A DNA stretch of 64,000 nucleotides from Clostridia bacterium. Lineage in GTDB: Bacteria; Acidobacteriota; Terriglobia; Terriglobales; Acidobacteriaceae. This document shows, one piece after another, positions 33,026 to 42,932 of this stretch. Under the pieces are notes generated by a model that saw nothing but the letters and a program-made list of their open reading frames with translations, did no database searches and was not told the origin of the DNA. Each line of letters starts with the position of its first letter. Positions within the stretch are counted from its first letter, which is position 1. The stretch spans positions 1-64,000 of the forward strand of contig DATMYA010000023.1 in the NCBI GenBank assembly GCA_035561135.1, read 5' to 3'. Position numbers and translations under genes: made by a program.

Positions 33026-34441
33026 ATGGCACCGAACTCTTCACCGGAAGCCGCGAACCGTACCCGAACAGAAACAGACAGCATGGGAGCCATCGAGGTT
33101 CCCGCGAACGTATATTGGGGTGCGCAGACACAGCGCTCCCTCCTCCATTTTGCGATAGGACGCGACACCATGCCGCCCGAACTGATCCATGCTTTCGGGA
33201 CGCTGAAGAAGGCGTGCGCGCTGGTCAACGAAGATTTGGGAAAACTTCCGTCCGAAAAGGCCAAGCTGATCGTGCAGGCCGCCGGCGAAGTCATCGCCGG
33301 AAAACTAGACGAGCAGTTCCCTTTGCGCATATGGCAGACGGGTAGCGGCACGCAGACGAACATGAATGTGAACGAAGTCATCGCGAACCGCGCCATCGAG
33401 ATAGCGGGAGGAAAGCTGGGTTCGAAGAACCCCATACATCCGAATGATCACGTGAACATGTCGCAGTCGTCGAATGACACGTTCCCGGCGGCAATGCACA
33501 TCGCCGCAGCGCAGAGTGTAAAGAACGCTCTGATCCCGGCGATCCGGACCGTGCGTGACGCTATCGCAGCGAAGGCCAAAGAATTTTCGGACGTCGTGAA
33601 GATCGGGCGCACGCACTTGCAGGACGCGGTGCCGCTCACAGTTGGGCAGGAGTTTTCCGGCTGGGCGAGCCTGCTGGACCGCGACATCAAGCGGCTGGAG
33701 CAGGCGCTGGACGGCCTCTATGACCTGGCCATCGGCGGAACGGCTGTGGGCACGGGCCTGAACGCGCATCCGGAATTCGCGGAACGCGCGGCGAAGAAAA
33801 TTGCTGAACTGACCGGGCTTCCCTTCCGCTCGCATCCGAACAAATTTGCCGCACTCTCTGCTCATGACGAGCTTGTCTTCGCGCAGGGTGCGATGGAGAC
33901 GCTGGCGGCCTCGCTGATGAAGATCGCGAACGACATTCGCTGGCTGGCCTCGGGACCGCGCTGCGGTTTTGGCGAGTTGACCATCCCCGAAAACGAGCCG
34001 GGTTCATCCATCATGCCGGGAAAGGTAAACCCGACGCAGTGCGAGGCTATGACCATGGTGTGCGTGCAGGTACACGGCGCCACGGCGGCTGTCGGCTTTG
34101 CGGGCTCGCAGGGTAATTTCCAGTTGAACGTCTACAAGCCTGTCATGATCTACAACTTCCTGCACTCGGTCACGCTGATCACGGACGCCTGCCACGGCTT
34201 TGTGGAATACATGATTAACGGGATCGAACTCAACCGTGACAAGATCGACTGGTATGTAAATAATTCGCTGATGCTCGTCACCGCACTGGCGCCGAAGATC
34301 GGCTATGACAAGGCCGCAAAGGTTGCTCACACTGCGCACGTGGAACACAGCAGCTTGCGCGAAGCAGCGCTGAAACTAGGCTACCTGTCGGGCGAGGATT
34401 TTGATGCCACCGTGCGACCGGAGACGATGACGCATCCTTAA
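33026..34441 (+). CDS. fumC: Class II fumarate hydratase
   Basis: Converts fumarate to malate in the TCA cycle; oxygen-stable, no Fe-S cluster. 471 residues, standard. Motifs: [18 protein letters not shown] at the N-terminus, [19 protein letters not shown] (~105), [14 protein letters not shown] (~147) and the fumarase/aspartase signature [13 protein letters not shown] (~329). Good AGGAGA ribosome site. Single gene. Confidence 0.97.
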   Translation: MAPNSSPEAANRTRTETDSMGAIEVPANVYWGAQTQRSLLHFAIGRDTMPPELIHAFGTLKKACALVNEDLGKLPSEKAKLIVQAAGEVIAGKLDEQFPLRIWQTGSGTQTNMNVNEVIANRAIEIAGGKLGSKNPIHPNDHVNMSQSSNDTFPAAMHIAAAQSVKNALIPAIRTVRDAIAAKAKEFSDVVKIGRTHLQDAVPLTVGQEFSGWASLLDRDIKRLEQALDGLYDLAIGGTAVGTGLNAHPEFAERAAKKIAELTGLPFRSHPNKFAALSAHDELVFAQGAMETLAASLMKIANDIRWLASGPRCGFGELTIPENEPGSSIMPGKVNPTQCEAMTMVCVQVHGATAAVGFAGSQGNFQLNVYKPVMIYNFLHSVTLITDACHGFVEYMINGIELNRDKIDWYVNNSLMLVTALAPKIGYDKAAKVAHTAHVEHSSLREAALKLGYLSGEDFDATVRPETMTHP

Positions 34442-34513
34442 GTCGGACGGCGGACGCGAGACATCGGACCGTCATACATTGGACTTCGGACGTCAGTGAG
34501 AGCGATATAAATT

Positions 34514-34726
34514 ATGACTGTAATACTTGAATCGGTTCTTACATGTCCACACTGTGGCCATGCGAAACAGGAAATCATGCCGACTGACGCGTGTCAGTTC
34601 TTCTACGAGTGCGAGAACTGCAAGACCGTGCTACGCCCCAACGCTGGAGACTGTTGCGTCTTCTGCTCGTACGGGTCGGTGAAATGTCCGCCTATTCAAG
34701 CTGAGGTTAGCTGCTGCTGTAAGTAA
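34514..34726 (+). CDS. GDCCVxC-domain small cysteine-rich protein
   Basis: 70 residues, 10 cysteines. N-terminal CPHCGHAKQE, then YECENCKTVLRP, then the diagnostic GDCCVFCSYGSVKCPPIQ and a CCCK end. This family is annotated as a 'GDCCVxC domain-containing (seleno)protein' and is often found beside mercury or heavy-metal genes, with Sec replacing a Cys in some members. All positions here are Cys. Probably binds a metal. It stands alone behind fumC, with a strong terminator right after it. Confidence 0.85.
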   Translation: MTVILESVLTCPHCGHAKQEIMPTDACQFFYECENCKTVLRPNAGDCCVFCSYGSVKCPPIQAEVSCCCK

Positions 34727-34767
34727 CCCAACAGTCGGCCCAGCCAGCGGGCTTTTCCGCTGAAAGC

Positions 34768-34797
34768 AACGCCCCTCTCTTTCGAAAGGGGCGTTTT
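34768..34797 (+). terminator. Terminator after the GDCCVxC gene
   Basis: AACGCCCCT and AGGGGCGTT arms with a TTTCGAAA-type loop, followed by TTTGATTT. Confidence 0.85.
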
Positions 34798-34833
34798 TGA
34801 TTTAGACGTGCTCAAAGCGGTCTGCACGAAAAC

Positions 34834-36696
34834 TCACTGCGTAGCAGCCCCGTAGATGTTCTGGTCGAGTCCACCGGCGTGTGGACACGTGTCGGGCCCC
34901 CAAGTTCCGGTGGTGGAGTTAAACGCGCGGCACTGGTGGACATCGGCATGGTCGTTATCCGAGTCGCCACCCTCCCGTTGGTCAATGCCCGGCACCGTGT
35001 TGCGATAGTCCGTCCAGGTACCGAACGCGAAGTCGCCCAACGACGTAACCCAGATATAGTCGCCGTTGAACGGCACTGCGCGATTGTCGAACTGCTCGTA
35101 GTTCGGGTTGCTGGTGAAATTTGTCTCGCGTGTCGGCGAGGTCCAACTAGCCCCCAGGTTGTTCGACTTGGCTGAGAACACATCGAGCGATGGGTGCGTG
35201 CCTCGGTTGGCATCGTTACCGATGGGCCGGGCGGGCGAGTACACCGGGTCGTTTCGGCTGTCGTACCATGCGACGTGCAGCACTCCGCCATCGGCAGAAA
35301 TATCCGGCCAAATCTGGTGTCCACGAGCTTCACTGTTCAGCAACACGGGCGTGGTATGCGCCCCTGTTGCGCCGTTAAGGCGTGTGAAGTACGCGCCGCT
35401 TTGACTTCCGGTGCCGGGATCAATCGTGCCATAGCTCGTTCCGGTGCTAACGGTTGTCCCCGGCTTGCTTGCGCCATAGACGATGTACACGTACTCGTGT
35501 GCGGCATCCAGTTGGTCAGCGGTGGAGCGCGGCGAGCTGTCTACGCGGAAGAAGGTGTACCCGGAGAGGCAGTGGTCCAGGAAGTCGCCGCAATCGCGAG
35601 CCCTGGCCTCCTTAGGCGGAGCAGCACTTTCCTCTTCGGCACCAACATCCTCCAGCGAGGATCGTGGTGCCGCGCCAGGCTGTGGATCAGTCTGGTCCTG
35701 AGCATCCCAACGCAGGAAAGTGGTAACACGGATGGGCCGCGAAAAAGTTGCGCCGCAATCCGTTGATTTCGCATAGTAAACAGCGTCCTGTTCGCCATTG
35801 ACAAAAGCGAAGGTTCGGAACGTTACATAGACATTTCCGTTGCCGGTAATCGCGATGTCAGGATCCTGAACGGATTGAAGGCTTTCGGTCAGTTTCGAAG
35901 CCTGCGACCAGGTCGCGCCATGATTGGTGGAGCGCGACAGATATATCTGATTAGCGCCTGCCCCGTTGAAACTGGACCAGGCAAAATAGACGTTTGCGTC
36001 ACAGGGTCCACCCGTGCGGTCGGCCTCGATTGCAGTCTTGTCCTGGAAGCGGCCAAGCAGATTCGGCGCTGACGTGCCGCGTTTCACGATCGTGCTGCCC
36101 ACGAAGCGCTTGCCATCGTTGATGCTGTTGCCGTTTTCGCCATCAGGGTTGTCGAAGGTCGCCACCCAGACATCGCCGAAGGTCTTCTTTGTGCCAGCGG
36201 GATCATCGGAACTTTCCGACCCCATGAAGACGCGACCATGGGCGTCCCATGCGATGACGGGATCACCCGCGCTTGCTGTGCGTACGTGCGCGAGCGCCGC
36301 GTAAGGCGATTGGTCCTGCGGATAGCCCGGCACAAGTGAACTCTGGAATGATGCTCCCTTGTTCTCCGAGCGATAGTAGCCGAGCCATACGGGGCCGAGT
36401 GCGACCGGCACTCCGTTGATGGTGACGAAGAACACGCCGCAGTAGTCGTTCGAACTGCCAATAAGCACGTTGGTGTTGCGGGGGTTGACCGCAACAGCGG
36501 GCTCATTCTGCCGGCCACGCGAGATCGAACACTCGTTCAATACCGCATCGGTATATGCGTTGCCGGTGGCCAACGTGTATGCGCTAACGTATCCGCCACC
36601 GGGAAAGTCGTTCGTGAGTCGCACATTCTGACCGTCCGCCACAGAAAGCAGGGTCAGGAGCAGAAGCACGGTGAGGCACAGACGCGACGAACTCAT
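34834..36696 (-). CDS. Exported BNR/sialidase-like beta-propeller protein
   Basis: 620 residues from the ATG at 36696, which has GGAGG 9 bases ahead and starts a signal peptide (SSRLCLTVLLLLTLLSVADGQ); a longer frame to 36810 is not needed. Asp-box type repeats are seen: RSENKGASFQSS, RSTNHGATWSQ, KSTDCGATFSRP and SNNLGASWTSP. Such repeats form sialidase-type propellers, but the catalytic Arg triad of true sialidases was not recognised. A role as an extracellular glycan-binding or structural protein is possible. An acidic linker (SLEDVGAEEESAAPPKE) interrupts the middle. Confidence 0.8.
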   Translation of the reverse strand: MSSSRLCLTVLLLLTLLSVADGQNVRLTNDFPGGGYVSAYTLATGNAYTDAVLNECSISRGRQNEPAVAVNPRNTNVLIGSSNDYCGVFFVTINGVPVALGPVWLGYYRSENKGASFQSSLVPGYPQDQSPYAALAHVRTASAGDPVIAWDAHGRVFMGSESSDDPAGTKKTFGDVWVATFDNPDGENGNSINDGKRFVGSTIVKRGTSAPNLLGRFQDKTAIEADRTGGPCDANVYFAWSSFNGAGANQIYLSRSTNHGATWSQASKLTESLQSVQDPDIAITGNGNVYVTFRTFAFVNGEQDAVYYAKSTDCGATFSRPIRVTTFLRWDAQDQTDPQPGAAPRSSLEDVGAEEESAAPPKEARARDCGDFLDHCLSGYTFFRVDSSPRSTADQLDAAHEYVYIVYGASKPGTTVSTGTSYGTIDPGTGSQSGAYFTRLNGATGAHTTPVLLNSEARGHQIWPDISADGGVLHVAWYDSRNDPVYSPARPIGNDANRGTHPSLDVFSAKSNNLGASWTSPTRETNFTSNPNYEQFDNRAVPFNGDYIWVTSLGDFAFGTWTDYRNTVPGIDQREGGDSDNDHADVHQCRAFNSTTGTWGPDTCPHAGGLDQNIYGAATQ

Positions 36697-36937
36697 TTTG
36701 TACAACCTCCACAGCGATCGTGTTAGAGATTGGCTCCGCGATGTTTTTAAGTGAGGGTGTGACCGACGCAGATTCAGAGTCGCACGGTCGCTACACGTGG
36801 GATTCCCCACACTTGCGGGAAGTTGACCGGAACTGAAATGTTTGAAGAATTATCTGCGACAGCTCTCGCCAAAGTAGACGAGCTACACAACGCAAGTCGA
36901 GAATCGAGCTGCCCGCAAGCGCCGTCGCTAAATGAAA

Positions 36938-36959
36938 GCGCGCGCCCTTCGGCGCGCGC
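36938..36959 (-). terminator. Terminator of fabH
   Basis: GCGCGCGCC, loop CTTC, GGCGCGCGC. On the minus strand TTTCATTT follows. About 30 bases past the fabH stop. Confidence 0.75.
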
Positions 36960-36990
36960 AACACTCACTATTCACGTTTCTTTTTCTATC

Positions 36991-37992
36991 TTAGAACGCC
37001 CACTTTAGCAGGGTAGCTCCACTCGTGAATCCTGCGCCTACAGACGCGAGCAGGACGGTGTCGCCCTTCTTCAGCTTGCCTTCTTCGATTGCGGTCTTCA
37101 TTGCCAATGGGATGGTTCCGGCGGTGGTGTTGCCGTACTTGTCGATGTTGATGATCACCTTTTCGGACGGCATCTTCAGGCGGTCGGCGGTGGCACAGAT
37201 GATGCGTTTGTTGGCCTGGTGCGCAATGAAGCAATCTACGTCCTGCCCGGTGCGGCCCGTCTTGGCAAGTATGCGCTCAGTCATTTCCGACATTTTCTTG
37301 ACGGCATACTTGAATACCTGCTGGCCATCCTGGTGGACATAGTGCATTTTTTGATCGACCGTCTCGTGGGAAGCCGGATTCAGACTGCCGCCACCTGGCA
37401 TGTTCAGATACTCGCCGCCAAAGCCTTCGATTTGGTGCACGTAGTCGATAAGGCCAACGTCTTCCCCCTCGGCTGTCGGTTCCAGCAGGACCGCGCCAGC
37501 ACCGTCGCCGAAGATGATGCACGTGGCGCGGTCTGTGTAGTCGATCATGGAAGAGTTCACGTCAGAGCCGATGACAAGCACCTTCTTGTGCGCGCCGCTC
37601 TCAATAAGCTTTGCGCCCGCGGTCAGTGCATAGACGAAGCCGGAGCATCCTGCCGATACGTCAAATCCCCAGCACTGCGGGATGTTCAGCTTTTGCTGTA
37701 CGAGGCACGCGGTGGAGGGATACATCATGTCCGGCGTGACGGTTCCGACAACGATGGCTTCCACGTCGTCAATCTTTGTTCCGTACCTGGCGACCATGTC
37801 CTGCACGGCACCGACGGCCAGGTCGCTCGCGGCCTTGCCTTTTTCGACTAAATGGCGTTCATGGATGCCGGTACGCTCCAATATCCATTCGTTCGTGGTC
37901 TCGACCATCTTCTCGAGGTCGAAGTTGGAAAGTACGCGGGGAGGAACATACGCGCCCAGCGCCGTAATTTTCGCGCGTCGAACAGTATTCAA
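36991..37992 (-). CDS. fabH: 3-Oxoacyl-ACP synthase III
   Basis: Condenses acetyl-CoA (or branched acyl-CoA) with malonyl-ACP to start fatty acid synthesis. A TTG start at 37992 fits best: GGAG lies 8 bases ahead and the protein then begins at the family's usual place ([22 protein letters not shown]); the frame up to 38124 would add 44 unlikely residues. 333 residues. Active site Cys in [11 protein letters not shown] (~115), His in [10 protein letters not shown] (~260) and Asn in [13 protein letters not shown] (~290). Divergent from ffs. Confidence 0.94.
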   Translation of the reverse strand: MNTVRRAKITALGAYVPPRVLSNFDLEKMVETTNEWILERTGIHERHLVEKGKAASDLAVGAVQDMVARYGTKIDDVEAIVVGTVTPDMMYPSTACLVQQKLNIPQCWGFDVSAGCSGFVYALTAGAKLIESGAHKKVLVIGSDVNSSMIDYTDRATCIIFGDGAGAVLLEPTAEGEDVGLIDYVHQIEGFGGEYLNMPGGGSLNPASHETVDQKMHYVHQDGQQVFKYAVKKMSEMTERILAKTGRTGQDVDCFIAHQANKRIICATADRLKMPSEKVIINIDKYGNTTAGTIPLAMKTAIEEGKLKKGDTVLLASVGAGFTSGATLLKWAF

Positions 37993-38175
37993 TTTTAGTT
38001 CTCCGGATAAAAAAGCATTTTCGCCGATGAGGGGTGCTATGGCAATGAAAGAACACGCGACAGAGTTGGTTTCAAATCTGAAGAGCGCTTCGGTGGCGCG
38101 TTCCCAAGGCAAGCGATGAGGCAAACTTTTCCGCGATTAGTGCGAGCTCTGAAAGCAGGCACTCCGAATCTTTGG

Positions 38176-38181
38176 TATTAT
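38176..38181 (+). promoter_or_regulatory. -10 box of the SRP RNA gene
   Basis: TATTAT 8 bases before the predicted 5' end of the RNA. No clear -35. Confidence 0.45.
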
Positions 38182-38189
38182 CACCCAGT

Positions 38190-38290
38190 CGGGCATCGGT
38201 CTTGCGCGACGCAATCCCGCCAACCCCGCCAGATCCGGAAGGAAGCAACGGTAACGGGCTCGTGCGTGTGCAGTGAGTAACCGGTGCCCG
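38190..38290 (+). ncRNA. ffs: Small SRP RNA (4.5S)
   Basis: About 101 nt. The conserved helix 8 tip is present: GCCAGATCCGGAAGGAAGCAACGGTAA (GGAA tetraloop, AGCA and symmetric loop), shown here at 38228-38254. The ends close as CGGGCATCGGT (38190-38200) with ACCGGTGCCCG (38280-38290), eleven pairs with one wobble. TTTATTTT follows as a terminator tail. Partner of Ffh and of FtsY encoded at 51.8 kb. Confidence 0.93.
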
Positions 38291-38408
38291 GCGTTTATTT
38301 TGGTTGACACCTGGACGCGGGGCTCACCGCGACGAGAACACCGGCAGCTTGCCTTTCGAATCCTTCCCTCTTCCCTTCCGGGCAAGATCTCGCGACAATA
38401 AGAGCCTT

Positions 38409-40628
38409 GTGGCTACGGCGGTTCCCAATCTCGACGCTTGTAAGGGAGTCGTGCCTCCCGCCGTGGAGCGCTACTTCCAAGTCTCGCTCTTCCTGCTGAT
38501 TGTGACAGGTTTCGCCACGCTGGTGTCTACGGGCAAACTGGACGCATTGAGCGTCGGCTTCGTGTCTGCCGCGCTGCTCTTCCGCGGGTACCTGCTCTAC
38601 CGGGGACGCACGCTGCAACTGCCGGAACGACTTACTTCGTATCTCGGCCTCGTGTACATCCTCGTTTACATCGCTGATTTCTTCTTCATCTCGCAAAACT
38701 TCGTTACCGCGTCTGTGCATCTGCTGCTATTCGGGATGATGGTGAAGGTCTTCTCTGTGCAGCGCGACCGCGACCACATTTACCTCGCGCTACTGGCGTT
38801 TCTCGAAGTACTCTCCGCGGCCATCCTCACGGTTGATTCGGTCTTCCTCGGTGCGTTCAGCGTCTTTCTACTCGTCGCGGTCGCTACGTTTGTCAGCATG
38901 GAAATGCGACGCTCGGCAATGGCGGCGACGACCATGCAACGTGGGTCGCTCGACTCCCCTGCTCCCTCGCGCCGCTCATTTAATCTGCGCTCCTTTCAGC
39001 CGGCGCTGTCGATGATGAGCGGAGTGCTGGTCGTCGGCATTCTGATCTGCTCGGTGGCGATCTTCTTCGTTCTTCCGCGACTCTCTGCCGGATACCTGAG
39101 CCGGCTGGCGCAGCAGAACAACCTGGTCAGTGGATTTAGCGACACGGTTCAACTCGGCGAAATTGGGCACATTCAACAGTCCAGCCAGGTGGTGGCGCAC
39201 GTACGCATTGAGAACGGCGGACCGACAAACCTTGAACTGAAGCTGCGCGGTCTGACGCTCAGCACCTTCAACGGCAAGAGCTGGTTCAACCCGCCGCACA
39301 CGGCCGAGATCGTATCGGGGATAGGTGGGCGGTACGCGCTGGCCGATGCAGCCACCGGGTTTCCGCGTGAACTAAGCAGATTCGCTGAACCTGAGCACCA
39401 CAAGGTCATCCGTTATCGCGTTGTGATGGAGCCAATCGGGACGAATGTCGTGTTCCTGATTCCAGCCGGACGATACCTCGCGGCGAACTTCCGCGAAATC
39501 AGTATGGATTTCGGCCGCTCCGTCATCAACACCGACGGAGACCGCCCGACCAACGTGTACTCCGGCGTCTCTGATGTGGGCGCGCCCGCAGTCGCGAAGC
39601 TGCAACAGTCGGGCGAGCAGGTGCCCGGCGAGGTTGCAACCCGCTACCTCCAGCTTCCCTCCATCGATGCACGGGTGCAACAACTCGCGAACGACATCAC
39701 TGCCCGCGAGGCGAACGCATATGCGAAGGCGCTTGCAGTGGAGCGCTACCTTTCTACTCAGTTCGGCTACACGCTGGAACTGCCGGCAGAGCGCCAGGCT
39801 GATCCTGTGGCCAACTTTCTCTTCGAACGCAAGCGCGGGCATTGCGAATACTTCGCATCGGCAATGGCCGTGCTGCTGCGAGCGGAAGGCATCCCAAGCC
39901 GCGTCGTTACCGGCTTCCGCGGAGGCGAGTACAACGACGTGACGGGCGACTACATCTTCCGTGCCCGTGACGCACACTCCTGGGTGGAAGTTTTCTTTCC
40001 GGGCCATGGCTGGGTAACATTCGATCCCACTCCCGCCAGCGCTCCGGTCGACCGTAGTAGCTGGGCACGAGCCGCTCTCTATCTCGACGCCATGCGCGAG
40101 TTCTGGCGCGAGTGGGTCATCAACTACGACTTCTCCCACCAGGCGGCGCTGTCAAATATTGCTGCCTCCCAGAGCCGACAGCTATTCGATGAAGTTCGGC
40201 TGTGGACGCGGCAAAAGTACGAGTCGCTGCTGGAGGCGGCACGCCGAACGCAACGTCGCGCGTCGGAAACGCCAAGACAAATCTCCTCCTGGATGGTGCT
40301 AGGGCTGGGGGCATTCCTTCTGCTGTTCAATCTTCCCGGACTCTACCGCGAACTGAAACGCCACCGCATCTCCTCGAACCCGGCGAGCGCCCCGAAGAAC
40401 GCTGCCTCCATCTGGTACGCCCGGATGACACGGACGCTCGCACGCCGAGGTCATCGAAAGAAGCCCACGCAGACGCCGTCAGAATTCGCGGAATCAATCA
40501 CCGACCAACCACTGCGCTTGGCTGTCGAGCAGTTCACGTCGCACTACGAACGTGCACGTTTCGGCGACTCGGCGAAGGATGCCGTGAAATTGCCCCAACT
40601 GTTCGAAGAGATACGCGATTCACGCTAA
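38409..40628 (+). CDS. TgpA-like membrane transglutaminase
   Basis: About 740 residues from GTG at 38409; the frame is open further up, but the upstream part overlaps the ffs tail. N-terminal DUF3488/TgpA_N region with about six membrane helices (VSLFLLIVTGFATLV, LGLVYILVYIADFFFI and others), an extracytoplasmic loop, then the transglutaminase core: Cys in KRGHCEYFASAMAVLLR, His in ARDAHSWVEVFF and Asp in WVTFDPTPAS. One more helix (WMVLGLGAFLLLFNLPG) and a DUF4129-like cytosolic end. These proteins usually sit with moxR and DUF58 genes; neither is here. Substrate unknown. Confidence 0.9.
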   Translation: MATAVPNLDACKGVVPPAVERYFQVSLFLLIVTGFATLVSTGKLDALSVGFVSAALLFRGYLLYRGRTLQLPERLTSYLGLVYILVYIADFFFISQNFVTASVHLLLFGMMVKVFSVQRDRDHIYLALLAFLEVLSAAILTVDSVFLGAFSVFLLVAVATFVSMEMRRSAMAATTMQRGSLDSPAPSRRSFNLRSFQPALSMMSGVLVVGILICSVAIFFVLPRLSAGYLSRLAQQNNLVSGFSDTVQLGEIGHIQQSSQVVAHVRIENGGPTNLELKLRGLTLSTFNGKSWFNPPHTAEIVSGIGGRYALADAATGFPRELSRFAEPEHHKVIRYRVVMEPIGTNVVFLIPAGRYLAANFREISMDFGRSVINTDGDRPTNVYSGVSDVGAPAVAKLQQSGEQVPGEVATRYLQLPSIDARVQQLANDITAREANAYAKALAVERYLSTQFGYTLELPAERQADPVANFLFERKRGHCEYFASAMAVLLRAEGIPSRVVTGFRGGEYNDVTGDYIFRARDAHSWVEVFFPGHGWVTFDPTPASAPVDRSSWARAALYLDAMREFWREWVINYDFSHQAALSNIAASQSRQLFDEVRLWTRQKYESLLEAARRTQRRASETPRQISSWMVLGLGAFLLLFNLPGLYRELKRHRISSNPASAPKNAASIWYARMTRTLARRGHRKKPTQTPSEFAESITDQPLRLAVEQFTSHYERARFGDSAKDAVKLPQLFEEIRDSR

Positions 40629-40944
40629 CGACGCGCAGCTCGCCGCGCCTGTCATTTGAATTTGACCGGTTTAACTGTAGGCGAATGTTCTCTGCCTCCC
40701 TGAGCGGATCATCCCTACGACCGGAAGCTTGTCAGTACAATAGGGCTGCTTCGACTCGGGCTACGCCCTCGCTCAGCATGACAATCTGAAATCGAGTTCA
40801 GCTGGATCAGAGAACCTCGAACTCGATCGGGAAAATGCCTAGAACTAACAACTTTCTGGTGTTGAAGTCCGACGTCTGAGGTCTGGAAGTCAGAAGTCTG
40901 ATGTCCTCCGTCCGCCTCCACAGGTGATAAAATCAGCAAATTGC
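40629..40944. other. Intergenic region with repeat fragments
   Basis: About 315 bases without a gene. Contains a half BIME-like unit (40739-40782, CTTCGACTCGGGCTACGCC) and a GTCTGA-rich tract (40866-40918). Confidence 0.6.
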
Positions 40945-42552
40945 ATGCCTGAAATGACCCTGAGTGTAACCCCTCCCAAAGCTGACAAACTGGCGAACGG
41001 GAATTCCGACCAGCCCCGCACCAGTTCCCAATCCACGGCCGAAGTCGCCGATTTGAGAGCACGTCCGCGTGTGGGTTTTGTGAGCCTTGGGTGCCCCAAG
41101 AACCTGGTGGATAGCGAAGTAATGATGGGCATGCTCTCCACGGCCGGAGCGCAGATTACCTCTAAGGCCGATGACGCTGACATCATCGTAGTGAATACCT
41201 GCTCGTTCATCGACACCGCAAAGCAGGAATCGGTGGACGCCATTCTGGAGATGGCGCAGCACAAGGTCAATGGCCATGCGCGCAAGCTGATTGTCGCCGG
41301 ATGCCTCGTCGAGCGATATCGCAACGAAATTCAGAAGAACATTCCTGAAGTCGACGCCGTTGTTGGCACAGGAGAGCTGGACAAAATTCTTGCCGCCGCC
41401 GGTGTTCAGATGCCGTCTGCTGGCGACTCGCATTCTCCATTTAAGATACTGAACTCGACTTCGGCCTCGCAGTCGTTGAAGTCAGGCGTGCATACGGGAG
41501 AGCAGGTCGGGCACGCGTCTCGTCCTGAGGGCGACGCTCGCGAGGAATCCGGTCGCTTCTCGCGTGGCGAGTGGGATGGCGCCGTGGCGGAACTGCCCAG
41601 CTATCTCTATGACGAGAGCACGCCGCGTATGCTCGCGACTCCCAGGCACGCGGCCTACATCAAGATCGCCGAGGGCTGCGATCATCCGTGCTCGTTCTGC
41701 ATCATCCCGCAGTTGCGCGGCAAATTCCGTTCGCGACGGCTAGAGTCGGTCGTAGCGGAAGCCGAGCGGTTGGCCACGCAAGGCGTGAAGGAGATCACGC
41801 TGATCGGGCAGGACACTACCTGCTACGGCGAAGATCTAGGAATTAAGGACGGTCTGGCGCTGCTGCTGGAGCGCCTGACGCAGATCGAGCAACTCCAGTG
41901 GGTTCGCTTCCTCTATGCGTATCCCAACAAGATCACCGGAAGATTGCTGGAGACAATCGCAAAAATTCCGAAGCTCTGCTCCTATATCGACGTGCCGCTT
42001 CAACACGCGTCGGCGAACGTGCTGAAGCGCATGAAGCGCGGAGCGTCGGCTGACATCTTCCTGAAATCGATCGAGAAGATGCGCCGCACTGTACCCGGCT
42101 TGACGCTGCGGACATCGTTCATCGTGGGCTTTCCGGGCGAGACAAAGGATGACTTCGAGCAACTTTGCGAATTCGTTCGCGCCGCGGAATTCGACTGGCT
42201 TGGAGTGTTCGCTTACTCCGATGAAGAGGGTGCAAAGGCTTTTACACTGGGCGAGAAAGTTCCTCAGCGCGAGATTGAGCGCCGCCGCAAGAAGCTGATG
42301 CAGATGCAAAAGCAGATCAGCCGCCGCAAGCGCAAGGCACTTGTTGGCCGCGAATTCGATATCCTGCTGGAAGGGCCTTCTGAGGAAACTGATCTTCTCT
42401 GGGAGGGCCGTACCGAGATGCACGCACCCGAAATCGACGGCAAGGTTTTCATCAACGACTTTGCCGATTACCAGGACGTGCAGTCGGGGCAGATCTATCG
42501 GTGCCAAATCACCGAAGCGCACGATTACGACCTGGTAGCGCGGCTACTGTGA
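40945..42552 (+). CDS. rimO: Ribosomal protein S12 methylthiotransferase
   Basis: Radical-SAM enzyme that methylthiolates Asp88 of S12. About 535 residues from ATG at 40945; E. coli RimO has 441. N-terminal UPF0004 domain with VGFVSLGCPKNLVDSEVMMG, NTCSFIDTAK and VAGCLVERY (three Cys for one cluster); radical-SAM CDHPCSFC (CxxxCxxC); VPLQHAS; C-terminal TRAM domain with GREFDILLEGPS. The extra length is an N-terminal extension of about 30 residues and a low-complexity insert between the two cluster domains (nt 41404-41590). Confidence 0.95.
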   Translation: MPEMTLSVTPPKADKLANGNSDQPRTSSQSTAEVADLRARPRVGFVSLGCPKNLVDSEVMMGMLSTAGAQITSKADDADIIVVNTCSFIDTAKQESVDAILEMAQHKVNGHARKLIVAGCLVERYRNEIQKNIPEVDAVVGTGELDKILAAAGVQMPSAGDSHSPFKILNSTSASQSLKSGVHTGEQVGHASRPEGDAREESGRFSRGEWDGAVAELPSYLYDESTPRMLATPRHAAYIKIAEGCDHPCSFCIIPQLRGKFRSRRLESVVAEAERLATQGVKEITLIGQDTTCYGEDLGIKDGLALLLERLTQIEQLQWVRFLYAYPNKITGRLLETIAKIPKLCSYIDVPLQHASANVLKRMKRGASADIFLKSIEKMRRTVPGLTLRTSFIVGFPGETKDDFEQLCEFVRAAEFDWLGVFAYSDEEGAKAFTLGEKVPQREIERRRKKLMQMQKQISRRKRKALVGREFDILLEGPSEETDLLWEGRTEMHAPEIDGKVFINDFADYQDVQSGQIYRCQITEAHDYDLVARLL

Positions 42553-42659
42553 TCAGCTAAACGCGGAACAAATACCCACAACTGGCCACAATCGCCTGCT
42601 ACACTGAAGCGCGAATTTCGCTGGCAACTGAGAACGAATCACCCGCAACTGTTTTGGTT

Positions 42660-42932
42660 ATGCCAAAGAAAAAAACAAAGAGCCTGCGCTGTCCAACATG
42701 CCGCACGCTCGTCTTGGCGAATGACGAGAACTTCCCGTTTTGCAGTGACCGCTGCCGGGTGATTGATCTCGGAAAATGGGCGAGCGGTGGATACGTCATC
42801 TCCTCGCCAATCAACGATCCCGAGTCCGGCGGCGAAGCCGAGTACACGGATCCTCACGCTGGAACGAGCGGCACTCGACGCGGTCCCGACAGCAGTTCAA
42901 AGAACGAAACCGATGGACGCAAGCCCAATTAA
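42660..42932 (+). CDS. yacG: DNA gyrase inhibitor YacG
   Basis: Small zinc protein that binds GyrB. 90 residues from ATG at 42660. Zinc ligands in RCPTCRTLV and FCSDRCRVIDLGKWASGGYVI, exactly the YacG pattern. A disordered, acidic tail (SPINDPESGGEAEYTDP...) follows. Overlaps pgpA by about 20 bases. Confidence 0.92.
   Translation: MPKKKTKSLRCPTCRTLVLANDENFPFCSDRCRVIDLGKWASGGYVISSPINDPESGGEAEYTDPHAGTSGTRRGPDSSSKNETDGRKPN

Noticed and set aside
39372..40139. 255-codon minus-strand frame
   Set aside because: Antisense to the transglutaminase core, which holds the catalytic triad on the plus strand.
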